A stretch of 64,000 nt of DNA from Apodemus sylvaticus (taxonomy: Eukaryota > Chordata > Mammalia > Rodentia > Muridae): assembly GCF_947179515.1 (NCBI RefSeq), contig NC_067495.1, forward strand, positions 90,520,389-90,584,388, read 5' to 3'. Numbering within the stretch: the first letter of the stretch is position 1; each line of letters starts with the position of its first letter. The notes under the pieces are model-generated. The model saw only the letters and a list, made by a program, of their open reading frames with translations. It made no database searches and was not told where the DNA came from. The position numbers and the translations under genes are program-made. Below are positions 11,741 to 23,645 of this stretch, in pieces.

Positions 11741-13125
11741 AAGTACAAATTCCTATATCTCAGAAATAAATACATCTCAGAGTTTGGGGATATATTGCTA
11801 GACTTTAATTTCTAATACCTTACTTTAATTTCTATATCAGTTTTTATAGATTAAGTTGGAATAACTTGTTCTCATATTTCATATTCATAACTCTATAAAA
11901 GTTATGATTTTCGTTAGAGAAGATGCTATTTTTGAGACAACATCTTACTCAGAAATCAAGCATGGCCTGTAATTTACTAGGTAACCTAAGTTGTCTTCAA
12001 ATTTTGAATCCTCATATCTCTGTATCTCAGGTGCTGTGTTTTTAGGTATATGACACCTGGCCTGAATCTATTTTTTCTTTAGAGGTGTGTTTTAAATAAA
12101 TATTCATAGAAGACAGGAATTATCTGGATAAAATATTTGGAACTTAAGTGTTACCCCCCAAATTAATGTGCAAATGTTTTGTTTTGTTTTGTTTTGTTTT
12201 GTTTTGTTTTGCTCTCAATGTTGGCATTGTTAAGAGGAAGGAGAAAACAAAGTATAGTCTTTAGATCATTGGGGTGATTCTGTTGGAGGTAGTTATGTAG
12301 TTTGATCCTATTTTTCCTGTACTCTTAAGCCACAAGAAAAACAGTTTTCTGTAACCACATACATCTGCAGATTACATACCACTGCAGCCTCAAAACAATG
12401 GGGCCAAAAATTCATAAATCTCTAAAACTATAAACCAAAATGAACCTTTCTTCTTCTAAAATAGTTATCTCAGCTATTCCTTCTAACACAGGAAAATGTC
12501 GCTGAGACCTGGGTTTTATTCTTTTATTACGTACATGAATATGTGGAAAGGGGTTTTGCATTGCATTACAGAAGGGGTGCAGGGAAAAGTTGGAGGAATT
12601 AGAGAAAATCTAGAAATATGTATGCAGTTTCACAGATGATACTGGGAGTGCTTCAGAAGATGATCAGTAATAAAAGTTAGTCTGTCATGGGTTCAGAAAA
12701 AATGAGTATTCTATTGGGAATTAGAATAAAGATCATTCATTTGCTATGTCAAAAGGTTTTTGTCTATGTCCTTATACATTTTGAATATCAGGCTTAAAAG
12801 TAAAGAAATGACTTACATGGTAACGAAAATTTCTAAGTTTTAAAACACGTAAGTATTAGAAAAATTATTAGTTACTCTGATCCAAATAACATGAAAATCT
12901 GCAACTGAAGAAAATACTAATGCAAAATATTTGAGAACTTGACACCTCAAAAGAAAAAAAAAAAACATGTAAAAAAAGTGTGGCCAAGGAGGCTGCTGTT
13001 ATCATTTCTAGAGTCCACCAAAAGAATATGAGTGCTTTATACTACCATAAAATGAAAGATATTTTGACAAAATTTATCATAGACTCACAAAATTTGAAAT
13101 GTCCAATTGGCTTCAAGTAAAAGTT
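11741..13125. other. AT-rich intergenic DNA
   Basis: Apart from the (TTTTG)n run listed separately, I see no gene, SINE or L1. No long open frame is present. Confidence 0.5.
12175..12211. repeat. (TTTTG)n simple repeat
   Basis: About seven tandem copies of a TTTTG pentamer lie in otherwise mixed AT-rich sequence. Confidence 0.9.
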
Positions 13126-13480
13126 CTTTATTGCAAAGGTTCTGGGGAGTCACATTTATTCAAAAGTACCAGTGCATACAGCTCTTTTTTATCAGTCCGC
13201 ACAACATGAAGAGATTGCAGCATTCATGGTACAAACATGTACAAATGCTATTCTTCTAGGTAGCAGAGTTTTACAGGAAAATCAAATAGGAGAGTTATGT
13301 TTCCACCAATATTTCAAAGAAAAATCAAAGGTTCATGCATTCTATTGAATGCTCATAATTTTAGACTTAGCTCCTTAACTGATATGTGAACCTGGAGGAG
13401 TGAAGTCAATGCTGTCCAGGAAAGGAAGAAATGCTAGACACTTGACAGAACAATCACAGACAATCACATCTGAAGGGCAG
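13126..13480 (-). other. Possible mRNA 3' UTR fragment on minus strand
   Basis: Read on the minus strand, this non-repetitive stretch ends with two AATAAA hexamers (reverse complements near 13132 and 13154), the last followed by about 15 bases and then non-A sequence with T/G-rich stretches. That layout resembles a true 3' end with a polyadenylation signal and a downstream element, or an old retrocopy that lost its tail. No coding part is visible, and an L1 begins at about 13487, so any upstream exon is not identifiable. Confidence 0.25.
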
Positions 13481-13486
13481 CAATGT

Positions 13487-13866
13487 ATGGATTACCCAAA
13501 ACATAATCCACACATCAAATGAGGTACAAGAAGAAAGGAGGAGTGGCCCCTGGTTCTGGAAAGACTCAGTGAAACAGTATTCAGCAAAACCNNNNNNNNN
13601 NNNNNNNNNNNNNNNNNNNNNNNNNNNNNNNNNNNNNNNNNNNNNNNNNNNNNNNNNNNNNNNNNNNNNNNNNNNNNNNNNNNNNNNNNNNNNNNNNNNN
13701 NNNNNNNNNNNNNNNNNNNNNNNNNNNNNNNNNNNNNNNNNNNNNNNNNNNNNNNNNNNNNNNNNNNNNNNNNNNNNNNNNNNNNNNNNNNACTTTCGGG
13801 GAGTGGGGGGGCTAGAAAAGGGGAAATCATTTGAAATGTAAATAAATTATATCGAATAAAAAAAAG
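13487..13866 (+). mobile_element. L1 3' UTR of young subfamily with assembly gap
   Basis: Plus-strand L1 3' end starting just downstream of the ORF2 stop (GGATTACCCAAAACATAATC region) and ending in ATTTGAAATGTAAATAAATT, AATAAA and a short A tail near 13860. It closely matches the 3' UTRs at 25374-25620 and (inverted) 55070-55312. The element is severely 5'-truncated. Confidence 0.88.
13592..13791. other. Assembly gap, exactly 200 N
   Basis: A run of 200 Ns lies inside the L1 3' UTR. In the matching copy at 25498-25557 the same interval is 60 bp of G-rich polypurine, so the gap size is probably nominal. Confidence 0.98.
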
Positions 13867-14395
13867 GAACAGAAAAAAAAGATTTCTCTAAAAGGTATAA
13901 AAAGTAAATAAAATGCTGTATCTTAAACATTTAAATGAAAATTAATATTTGTCTGTAAATTACTGGGAGAAAAAGATACAATGTGGATTACAAACAGCAA
14001 TGCCACACTGATAGGCCTCCTGAAGTTTCTTAGAACTCAAATACCATTGTAGCATACCATAAAGCAAGGATATAATATTTCCCTTACTAAGTTTGCACTT
14101 GCTTAAATTTGATCTGTATCCACTAGGTTTTTTTATTCCTTTATTTGAAAACAAGAATGTGTGTCCTATGCTTAACATAACTGGGATCTCAGTTGTATAT
14201 AATTTAAAAGTTATTTTACAGTACTTCACCACTGAATTTACCTTAATTCACACACAAAAAGTTTAGACATGAATTTAAGCAATAATTAAAAAGTATGGGA
14301 ACTCAAATAGATGCACTGAACTAATTTTTTATTGTGGTAGATAAAATCTTTCAAAGTAAGTTTGAATTTAAAGGATTAGGGGGCATTTTGTGGGT
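13867..14395. other. AT-rich intergenic DNA, nothing recognised
   Basis: No L1, SINE or supported coding frame between the L1 tail and the URR1-like fragment. Confidence 0.5.
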
Positions 14396-14502
14396 ATTAT
14401 TGGGACTTTCTCTCATTGCTGTAAGCAAATAATTGACAAGAAACTACCAGGAGAAAAGAATTAATTTGGCTCATAGACTGAGGAGATCATGCCCACAGTG
14501 GC
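14396..14502 (-). repeat. URR1-like DNA transposon fragment
   Basis: CTCATTGCTGTAAGCAAATAATTGACAAG followed by GAAAAGAATTAATTTGGCTCA resembles one end of the rodent nonautonomous hAT-type element I remember as URR1. The orientation is opposite to the copy at 28591-28903. It runs directly into the purine microsatellite. The name is from memory. Confidence 0.45.
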
Positions 14503-14535
14503 AAGGAAAGAAAGAAAGAAAGAAAGAAAGAAAAA

Positions 14536-14623
<88 letters not shown>

Positions 14624-14758
14624 AGAAAGAAGGAAGGAAGGAAGGAAGGAAGGAAGGAAGGAAGGAAGGAAGGAAGGAAGGAAGGAAGGAAGGAAGGAAG
14701 GAAGGAAGGAAGGAAGGAAGAAGGAAGGAAGGAAGGAAGGAAGGAAGGAAGGAAGGAA

Positions 14759-14844
<86 letters not shown>

Positions 14845-14965
14845 AAAAGAAAGGAAGGAAGGAAGGAAGGAAGGAAGGAAGGAAGGAAGGAAGGAAGGAA
14901 GGAAGGAAGGAAGGAAGGAAGGAAGGAAGGAAGGAAAGAAGGAAGGAAGGAAGGAAGAAAAAAAA
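14503..14965. repeat. Compound (GAAA)n / (GGAA)n polypurine microsatellite
   Basis: About 460 bp of uninterrupted purine on the plus strand in alternating blocks: GAAA to about 14624, GGAA to about 14760, GAAA to about 14850, GGAA to about 14955, then A-rich. Long open frames in both directions here are artefacts of the repeat. Confidence 0.98.
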
Positions 14966-15032
14966 GAAAAGAGAAAAAGAAAAAAGCATGACAGAATTTA
15001 TGAGAGTTAGCATGAAGCTGTAACTCCTCACA

Positions 15033-16435
15033 TTTTTTTTCTTTTTTAAAAAGTAATTTATTCACTTTGCATTCTGATTACAGGCCCTATGTCTTCCAAG
15101 TACCCCCCACTCACACATCTCTTCCCCCCATCCCTACTGCCCTTCTCTGAGAAGAGGGAGATCACCCATGAGTATCAACCAACCCTGTCAATTAAGTCAC
15201 TTCAGTATTAGGTACATCTTTTCTCATTGAGGACAAACAATGAAGTCAAGGAGGAGAAAAGAATATACAACAGAGTCAAAGTAAGCCCCTGCTCCAGTTG
15301 ATGGAGGACCCATCCCAAGATCAAACTGCATGTCTGGCCTAGGTCCAGCCCATGCATGCACGTTTGTTCAGTCTCTGGGAACCTTCAAGGGTCCAAGTTA
15401 GGAGACTCTGCTTGTCTTCTTGTGAGTGCTTCAATCATCCCCACAACTCTTCTGCAAGACTCCTGTGTTCCATATAATGTTTGGCTGTGTATTTGCATCT
15501 GTTTCAGTCAGATGCTGGGTGGAGCTTCTCAGTTATGGTAGGCTCTTGTAAGCATGCAAAACAGAGTATCATCACTAGTCAGGGATTGGTTCATGTCCGT
15601 GGGATGGGTCTCAAGATGGTCCAGTCATTTTTTGGTCATTGTGTAAGTCTCTGTTCTTTCTTTGTCCCTGTTTGTGAGTAGTTTAGTGACCTTATCCCTC
15701 CTTTGGGAGTCCTGCCTGGCTACAGGATGTGGATGTGTCCACTCTCCGACTGATAAGAGTCTCAGAAGCATCCTCTTAGACTCTCTGGTGCCTCCCCTGT
15801 CCCAGGTCTTTGGCACATCCTAGAGATGTCCCTCCCCCATGGTTGCTGCAAATTTCCATTTACTCTCCAGGTCCTCTTTCCCTAGCTTTCTCTACAACTG
15901 ATCTCCCCACCACCTCAGATGACTATTTTTCCCAGTCTTAGTAAGATTCAAGCATCCTCCCTTAGGCTGTCATTATTTAGCTTGTTTGGGTCTGTGGACT
16001 GTAGCACAGATACCCCTTAGTCTATGGCTAATACACTTGTATGTGAGTGCATATTATGCATGTCCTTATGGGTCTGGGTTACCTCACTCAGTATGATATT
16101 CTCTTTTTTCTCTGATGCAAAAAGTAGGAGGAATTTATTGTTCCAACATGTTGGGGTCACCCTGCACATGGAGAAAAAGAATGACCACTAGAGCCTGTCC
16201 AAAAGGATGACCACTGCAGCTTGTCTCTCAGTATGATATTCTCAAGTTCCATCCATTTGCCAGAAAACTTCATGATGTTCCCTTTTTGGTGTCTGAGTAA
16301 TATTCCATTGTGTAAATGAACAATATTTTCTTTATCCATTTTTGATTGAGCGATATCTGGGTTGTTTCTAGTTTCTGGGTTTTACAAATAAAGTTAAGAT
16401 CAACATAGTAGAGCAAGTATCCTTTTGTTAAAAAG
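15033..16435 (-). mobile_element. Old L1 (Lx-like) 3' end, interrupted
   Basis: A T-rich start and a diverged L1 3' UTR (15033 to about 16020) are followed by eroded ORF2 C-terminus (GGGTTACCTCACTCAGTATGATATTCTC region and onward to about 16435). It is much more diverged than the neighbouring L1s and has no usable frame. A 123-bp insertion at 16104-16226 splits the ORF2 part. The 5' end abuts the T-rich tail of a younger L1. Confidence 0.8.
16104..16226 (-). mobile_element. Small processed insertion with poly(A) signal inside old L1
   Basis: The insertion is flanked by perfect 17-bp duplications CTCAGTATGATATTCTC at 16087-16103 and 16227-16243. On the minus strand it ends with AATAAA (complement at 16134-16139), 24 bases and then six A residues, the hallmarks of L1-machinery retrotransposition of a polyadenylated RNA, 5'-truncated. 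The bases around AATAAATTCCTCCTAC and TTTTTGCATC resemble the polyadenylation region of rodent endogenous retrovirus LTRs, which is an inference from memory. Confidence 0.8.
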
Positions 16436-16447
16436 TATTTCTTTTAT

Positions 16448-18044
16448 TTGGTTTTTTTTTTTTTTTGCTTTTTTGTTTTTGTTTTTGTTTTTTTATTCGA
16501 TGTATTCTTTATTTACATATCAAATGATTTCCCACTTTCTAGGTCCCCACTCCCTGCAAGTCCCATAAGCCCTCTTCCCTCCCCCTGTTCCTCCATCTAC
16601 TACTTCCCACTTCCCTGTTCTGGTATTCCCCTATACTGTTGCATTGAGTCTTTCCAGAACCAGGGGCCACTTCTCTGTTCTTTTTGGACATCATTTAATA
16701 TGTGGATTATTTTTTTTTTGTATTCCAAGTTTCTAGGTTAATATCCACTTATCAGTGAGTGCATACCATGATTGATCTTTTGAGACTGGGTTACCTCACT
16801 TAGTATGATGTTCTCCAGCTCTATCCATTTGTCTACGAATTTCATGAATTCACTGTTTCTAATGGCTGAATAGTACTCCATTGTGTAAATATACCACATT
16901 TTTTGTATCCATTCCTCTGTTGAGGGACACCTGGGCTGTTTCCAGCTTCTGACTACAAATAGGGCTGCTATGAACATAGTGGAGCATGTGTCCTTATTAC
17001 ATGCTGGGGAATCCTCCAGGTATATGCCCAGGAGTGGTATAGCAGGGTCCACCAGAAGTGCCATGCCCAGTTTTCTGAGAAACCACAAGACTGATTTCCA
17101 AAGTCGTTGCACCATCTTACAATCCCACCAGCAGTGGAGGAGTGTTCCTCTTTCTCCACATCCTTGCCAGCACCTGCTGTCTCCTGAGTTTTTGACCTTA
17201 GCCATTCTGACTGGTGTGAGGTGAAATCTCAGGGTTGTTTTGATTTGCATTTCCCTAATGATTAATGATGTTGAACATTTCTTAAGGTGTTTCTCAGCCC
17301 CCCCCCCCGAAGTTCTTCATGTGAAAATTCTTTGTTTAGCTCTGTACCCCAATTTTTAATGGGGTTATTTTGTTCTCTGGGTTCTACCTTCTTGAGTTCT
17401 TTGTATATATTAGATATTAGCCCCTCTGTCAGATTTAGGGTTGCTGAAGATCCTTTCCCAATCTGTTGGTTGACAATTTGTCCTTTTGACAGTACTGAAA
17501 CTTTGTAGTTTTATGAGGTCCCATCTGTCAATTCTTGATCTTAGAGCATAAGCTATTGGTGTTCTATTCAGGAACTTTTACCCTGTGCCCATGTTCTCAA
17601 GGGTCGTTCCCAGTTTCTTTTCTATTACTTTCAGTGTGTCAGGTTTTATGTGGAGGTCCTTGATCCATTTGGAGTTGAGTTTGGTACAAGGAGATAAGAA
17701 TGGATCGATGCGCATTCTTCTGAATGCTGACCTCCAATTGAACCAGCACCATTTGTTGAAAAGACTATCTTTTTTCCCACTGGATGCTTTCAGCTCCTTT
17801 GTCAAAGATCAAGTGACCATAGGTGTTTTGTTTCATTTCTGGGTCTTCAATCCTATTCCATTGATTTGCTTGCCTGACATTCTACCAATACCATGCAGTT
17901 TTTATCACTATTGCTCTGTAGTAAAGTTTGAGGTCTGGGATACTGAATCCCTGTGAAGTTCTTTTACTGTTGAGAATAGTTTTAGATATCCTGGTTTGTT
18001 TGTTTGTTTGTTTGTTTTGTTATTCCAGATGAATTTGAGCAATT
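16448..18044 (-). mobile_element. 5'-truncated L1: 3' UTR and ORF2 C-terminal third
   Basis: A long T-rich tail (16448-16494), a 3' UTR (16495-16737) and ORF2 from the stop at 16738-16740. The 16738-17250 frame is open for 170 codons from MQIKTTLRFHL to SLISGY; further upstream pieces (for example 17578-17805) are in other frames. A run of nine C near 17300 and a (TTTG)n expansion at about 17995-18020 interrupt ORF2. Homology ends at about 18044, in the IWNNK region. Confidence 0.88.
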
Positions 18045-18544
18045 GCATCATTTCCTTCTTTACTTTCCTCTACCTAGATATAATCACTGTATATATTATT
18101 AGTTGTATGTATGTTATCAGGTCTGCCCATTTAGTACTGGATTACCAATTGATGTGCCCTTCCTTAGGTAAGTCTATTTCTCCTGTCTTTAGCATTCCTT
18201 CGCTGTGTAGATCTACTTTTGTAAGACTGAGAAGTCCTGAGATTTCCCCATCCACTTAGGCTTTACTAATGTTGTCTTTATTCAGTTATCAAGTAGTCAT
18301 GAATGATAAGTATTATGGGTACATCTTCTGCCATTCTTAGGATATCTAATCTCAGAGTAAATCTCCTGATCCATTTGTTATTAGAACCTTTTTGTCCCTT
18401 CTTTTGTAATATTCTCTGAGCCTTAGGTTCACTTCTTATCTTGCAGATATATTTAATGGGACTGAACTTCACAAGTCTGAATTTTGATTAGTTGTTATTT
18501 CCTGTAATGACCTTCATCAATTGAAAAGAGAAGAGCATATTTTG
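18045..18544. other. Unassigned, possibly old rodent repeat
   Basis: The segment around TTTAGTACTGGATTACCAATT and AGCATTCCTTCGCTG looks familiar as a medium-reiterated rodent repeat, but I cannot name it with confidence. No coding potential is seen. Confidence 0.3.
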
Positions 18545-19340
18545 TTTTGTTTCTTTTAAAAATTAATCATTCATTTACCTTTCAAATATCTCCCTTCCCA
18601 ATTACCCCTCCATAAAACCCCCATCCCATACCCTTCTGGCCCTTTCCCCTTTGCCTATATAAGAGTGCTCCCCCATCCACCCACTCCTACCTCACTTGAT
18701 ATACATATGCTGGTATATCAAGCCTCCCCAAGACCAAGAACCTGCCCTCCCACTGATGTCAAATAAGGCCATCCTCTGCTACATATGTACCTGGAGCCAC
18801 AGATCCTTCCATTTATACTTTTTGGTAGGTGGTTTAGTCCCAGGGGGGGGTGTCTCTGAGTGGTCCAATTAGTTGTTAGTGAGGTCTCTCGGCTCAGTCC
18901 AATGGTTGGCTGTGAGTATCTGCATTTGTATTGGTCAGGTGTTGGGAGATCCTCTCAGAATACCCATACCATGCTCCTGTCAGCAAGTGCCTCTTGGCAT
19001 CAGCAATAGTGTATCTGCAGATGGAATAGATCCCTATGCAGAGCAGTATCTGTATGACCTTTCCTTTAGTCTCTGATCCAGTTTTGGTCCTTGTCTTTCC
19101 TTTGGACAGGAATATTTCTGGGTTAAAAATTTGGAGATGGGTGGATGGACCCATCCCTCAACTGGGGGTGCCTATCTACTGGAGGTGGTCTCTTCAAAGT
19201 CTATTTCCCTTCTGTTGGTTATTTTAGCTAATGTCATCTACATTAGATCCTGGGAACCTCTTGCTTCCCTGGTATCTGGGAATTTCTAGTGGTTACCTGA
19301 GTTCCCTACCCTCTACAGCTACATATTTCTATTTCATTCT
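18545..19340 (-). mobile_element. L1 3' UTR of another older subfamily, minus strand
   Basis: Reverse complement of an L1 3' UTR: A/T-rich tail region, then ATTTACCTTTCAAATATC, CCTCTGCTACATATGTACCTGGAGCC and the TTGGCATCAGCAATAGTGT block. It resembles 31820-32460, 37080-37780 and 61220-61535 rather than the young copies. No ORF2 part is included. Confidence 0.75.
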
Positions 19341-19900
19341 CCTCATCTACTGTATGAAGGAAGCTTCTCTCATGAGAATTGGACAAGACATTGATCTATG
19401 AGTATAGTAGAATATATTAGGAGTGATTTTATTTTTTTCTTTCTTTGGCAGAACAATAGTATTCTTCCATTTGTTTTTCATCAAAACCCATGGCCTCTCC
19501 AGGCTTGGGTTCTTGGTCATCTGATCAGTATCAATCAGCATTGGTTCCATCTCATGTAGTGAGACTTAAATCCAAATGAGTATGTGATTAGTCACTCCCA
19601 CAATGTTTGTGCCACTGTCATACCAGCATATATTTTCAGATATGTCATCTTTATAGATCACAGGGTTTGCAGTTGGGATGAAGATTATGTTTTTCCTCTG
19701 GTCATGTGAAAAACAAATTCTAGTGCTACAAATTCTAGTCTGTAGGAAAGAAACCTAAAGTTAGGTTTCACTAAATAAGATATTAAATGTTATCTTCAGC
19801 AATAGGGCCTTATTATCAGTTTTTGGAGAGAAAATAATATCATGAGATGTTTGTGGTTTTCTATAGCACCCCTTTGGCTAATGTAATGAATTTCTGTTAC
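19341..19900. repeat. Probable old rodent interspersed repeat (Lx-associated)
   Basis: The blocks TTGGTTCCATCTCATGTAG and TTCAGCAATAGGGCCTTATT match my memory of a common old rodent repeat associated with Lx-type L1s. No frame is open. Orientation and family are unsure. Confidence 0.4.
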
Positions 19901-22189
19901 TAGAGGATTCACTTAGTGAAGAAAAATGTCTGGGTAAGTTATTGTATCTCTAATTATCTGATATTTGCTCATATATAAAAATTTAGAGTTGGATCTTCAT
20001 TTGAGAGACAACATATCCTCATATCTGAGGCTCCAACTTCAATTCTTCAAATATGAGAACACATCATAAAGTAACTGCATAAATGAGGAAAGTAAAAAGG
20101 ACCATTGCAAGGGTAGAATGGGAACACTAAAGAGCAGAAAAGGGTACAAGTGTATGAATGCGAAAATGAGAAAAACAGGGTCAAGCCCTAACTAGGGAGG
20201 CATATAAATACAGAAAAAAATGGAAGGTAAAACAATGCTAAGAATCTCTGAAAAAGTAATAAGGAATCATGTATTAACTATACTTAAAACCCCACAGATA
20301 TATAACCCTGAGTAGAAATAAATACAGATGCACAATTTAGCAGAAAAACCATTTGACCAAATGTAAAATCCCATTTTTATGTAATCTCTAATTAATCAAG
20401 CAATCAAAGTAGTATAATGTATAATTGAAATTTTCAGCTTTCCCTTTGCATTAAGTTGTAGAATCTTACTTAGGGAATGTTTCCATTCCTATTTAGGTGG
20501 ATGTTTCTTTCTTATAAACTGTTCTGGACATAGTCTCATAGGTACAATATATATATACTTTAAAGTTTTGGCATATGTGTATAAATTTAGAATTACCAAA
20601 TATATAAGCACAAAACACTTGTTTTTCTTCTATATCAACCATCATTATTTCTAGTATTATTTCCAAAAAGTCTATTTCTTTTGATATTATAATAACTCTA
20701 TTAGATTTATATTCTTTTCTATATTCCTAAAATATCTTTTTCTTCCCCTTTGTCTAAAATTTTTCAGTATTTAATTCTGAGAAGGATCCTTCCACCCATT
20801 ATATATCCTGCATTCTTCTGGAGTTGTTAGATACATTATATTTCTCCACACTGCAAGAGTATCTTTTATTTACCAGACGTAATTGTTGACTCGAGGGCTT
20901 ATTGCTGAATAAGTTCACCCTTCCTAGTTCTCTGGATGGCTGGTTCAACTCAACTGTTCTGGCTGAAATACCTCTCCAAGCTGATTGATTCAATAATTTC
21001 TCTCAGTTTGTCACAGTTTTGCATTGCTTGGCCTTAAACTAACACTGTTCTAATCTTTTGGGTCCTTCTATTCTCTGGCTTTACTGCTCTTAAATAGCTT
21101 CACCTAAGAGGTGGGCATATCTGATCTTTGTCAATTCTTTCTCTGATTCATCACTTTGTCTGTGAATCAATTAGACTTAGGCATCATTGTTTGAGATTTA
21201 AAGTGTGTACTAAGGGCATGTCTGTATTCCAGCCAGATCATACAGACCTTGAAGGTGTTTGAATGAGATCAGAGCAGCTATGCTACTGGATTAAAATTCA
21301 TATACACTACATCATCAATATCTTTTACATATATTTGACACTTTTCATATTTTCATATCTTTGATAAATTATAGTAACTGTATTATTACCTTCTGCTTCA
21401 ATAAGTACATATTGTCTGTTTAGTCTTCTAACTTGTTTTCCAACTTTTATTCATTTTTCATATATTACATATTTTTCAAAACTGTTACTTTTAGTGGTCT
21501 TTTCATATCATTGTTCTACCTCAAGTTCTTACATCTGTCCTACTCTTCACTATGTTGATGAGTACAATGAATGGCTATCATTGTTGGACATTTGTTATCA
21601 TTTTGTTTTTATGTACTGTTTATATGCTTCCAAAAATAAAAAAAAAACAAAAATACATTTAAAAAACCTTCCAGTAGAGATTAAAAAAGGATTATATGCT
21701 AATTAGTCACCTGTAAGAATAATATGTATGACCAAGAATTCACCTCTAAGTATCTGCTATTTTCTTTTAAATTCTAGCTGCAATGATAAAAATGATAGTG
21801 GCTCTCTTTTTTAATGCAAGCACCAAGCTGAGTCTTTAATATTGTGTAGTTCATGTTTTTAAGGTTCATAGCATATGGCAAATTTCCCTACAAGGTATCA
21901 TAGGTAAAGAAAGTTTATTGTTTCTTTGTTTTATTTTTACTTTCCTTGGACCTGCAGAAAGAATCATCCTAGTCTCGCCCCCAATTTGGCCTCTCTTTCA
22001 ATTCATTCATGGATTGCAAGGATGAATACAGGATATAATACATAAATATCATGTATTTGATACATGACAAAAATACATGAATAAAGGATTATAATACAGG
22101 ATAAGCAAGTCCAACTCCTTAACTTTAAACAATGATTGAATTAAATTCATGCCTTAATTTTCTGACTGTTCATGGGACAAAAAAATCTG
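19901..22189. other. AT-rich intergenic DNA
   Basis: No recognisable repeat, coding frame or RNA gene. A short palindromic patch occurs around 22045-22090 (CATGTATTTGATACATG and neighbouring repeats of ATACATGA). Confidence 0.45.
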
Positions 22190-23645
22190 TGGTTATCATG
22201 ATAACAAATTTCTGACAATACAGTCTTCTATCAGTCTCTTTCCACATCTAGTGGCTATCTTGTTCTCCCTTTCATCTACATATTTAAGTACACATTTCAG
22301 CAAAATTTTAAAACTCTCTAAACATCTCTCTGTTTTTAATAGAGAAGGTTATCATTGTCAGTTTTCCATACTTGACTAATACCTCTACTAACAATCTACG
22401 AATATTAGTTTTAAATTTCCAATTATGTATGTTTCACTTGAAACATCCATAGAGGCCATAAATTGGCAAATGGCAGTAGGGAAATGATTTTAAGGAAAGG
22501 GAGATAGATGATTGGTATTTAAAGGCTTAAATGGGACAGTAATGGTTACATGGGTTGAGAATGGGGTAGGGTACAGAAGGCTATGTAAGGAGGAATAAAT
22601 AAGAGCTAAAGTCCCTACAAAAATGTCATATGGAAATGTGCCTACACATGTAATAGCATATATTGCTTCTACTAGCCATCCCAAGCTAGCAAATAATGTC
22701 CAGTATCAGGAATGGTTTACCTCTTTTTGTGTCATTGGACAGTGATATACCAAATATCCCTAATATTGCAGAATATTGTCAGTGCTTTTGGTTTTCATCA
22801 AAACATAATTACAGTCACCTTGTGCTGGAGTTATAGAACACGTAGGACTAAAATGGAAGCTAAAGCTCTTTTGCTTATTTTCCATAGTACTCAATGGTAC
22901 TATTTTACACTACTGGAGGAAAAAGTAACTACCAGCATTACCTATCTGTGAACTCCTGAGAGCTAAAACAACCACTGCCCTAGCAAAAGTTCCAATAGTA
23001 ACATGAACATCTTGAGAGTAACAGTTTATTTCTGACTGCATTTAAGTCCTGCTCCAAAAGATTAAACCTATACCTGACTTTGTTGCAGGAGCCAACACCC
23101 TATGGCTAGATAGCTAATGAGCCCTAGGAGAAAACCTACTGAAATTATTCTTGTAAATACACATAATATTAAATTACTTGTCATTATACCCATACATTAA
23201 TAAATTTCTCAACCATCACCAGAGAAGCTTCTGCAGAGTAGGTTGTGATTACTATAGAGATTCACAGCTGGTCAAGATGTAGCAAATGAGAGATTTCAGA
23301 ATGCTTAGCTCTAAATGTCTTCCCAATGCTCAGGGATGTTTGTAGATGGAGAAGAAAATATGTAAGACACAAATGCAGTGGGCCTGTAGAAGGAAACTGT
23401 GTCTTCTGGAAACAACATGGAAACTGAATTCATAGCTATTGTGACAATATTTACAAGATCCATGCAGGCTCAACCCAAACAAAAAAATCACAACATGGAA
23501 ATCAGTGGTAGAAATACGAAATGTTATGATCAGCCAAGGTGTGTGTATGTGTATGTGAGGGGAGGGAGAGAAGGGGAAGAGAAAGATTAGGAAGTGGAGG
23601 ATCATTAAAACATATTCTCTATTATAAGTTAAATTTATATGGGTA
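22190..23645 (+). repeat. Old rodent L1-type (Lx-like) 3' region, plus strand
   Basis: Blocks including AGCTAGCAAATAATGTCCAGT, GCAGAGTAGGTTGTGATTACT, GATTCACAGCTGGTCAAGATG and GGAAACTGTGTCTTCTGG match my memory of a long, old rodent repeat that I associate with Lx-type L1 3' ends. Divergence is high and no frame is open. A GT/GA-rich stretch lies at about 23540-23590. Confidence 0.4.

Noticed and set aside
13492..13841. Open frames of 90-112 codons across the N gap
   Set aside because: Most of their length is the 200-N gap, and the rest is L1 3' UTR.
14433..15065. Open frames of 170-196 codons rich in K/E/R or S/F/L on both strands
   Set aside because: They are translations of the GAAA/GGAA microsatellite; a 4-bp repeat without stop words stays open in several frames.
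22490..22684. 64-codon minus frame with a membrane-like stretch
   Set aside because: It falls in a diverged old repeat; length is within chance expectation.
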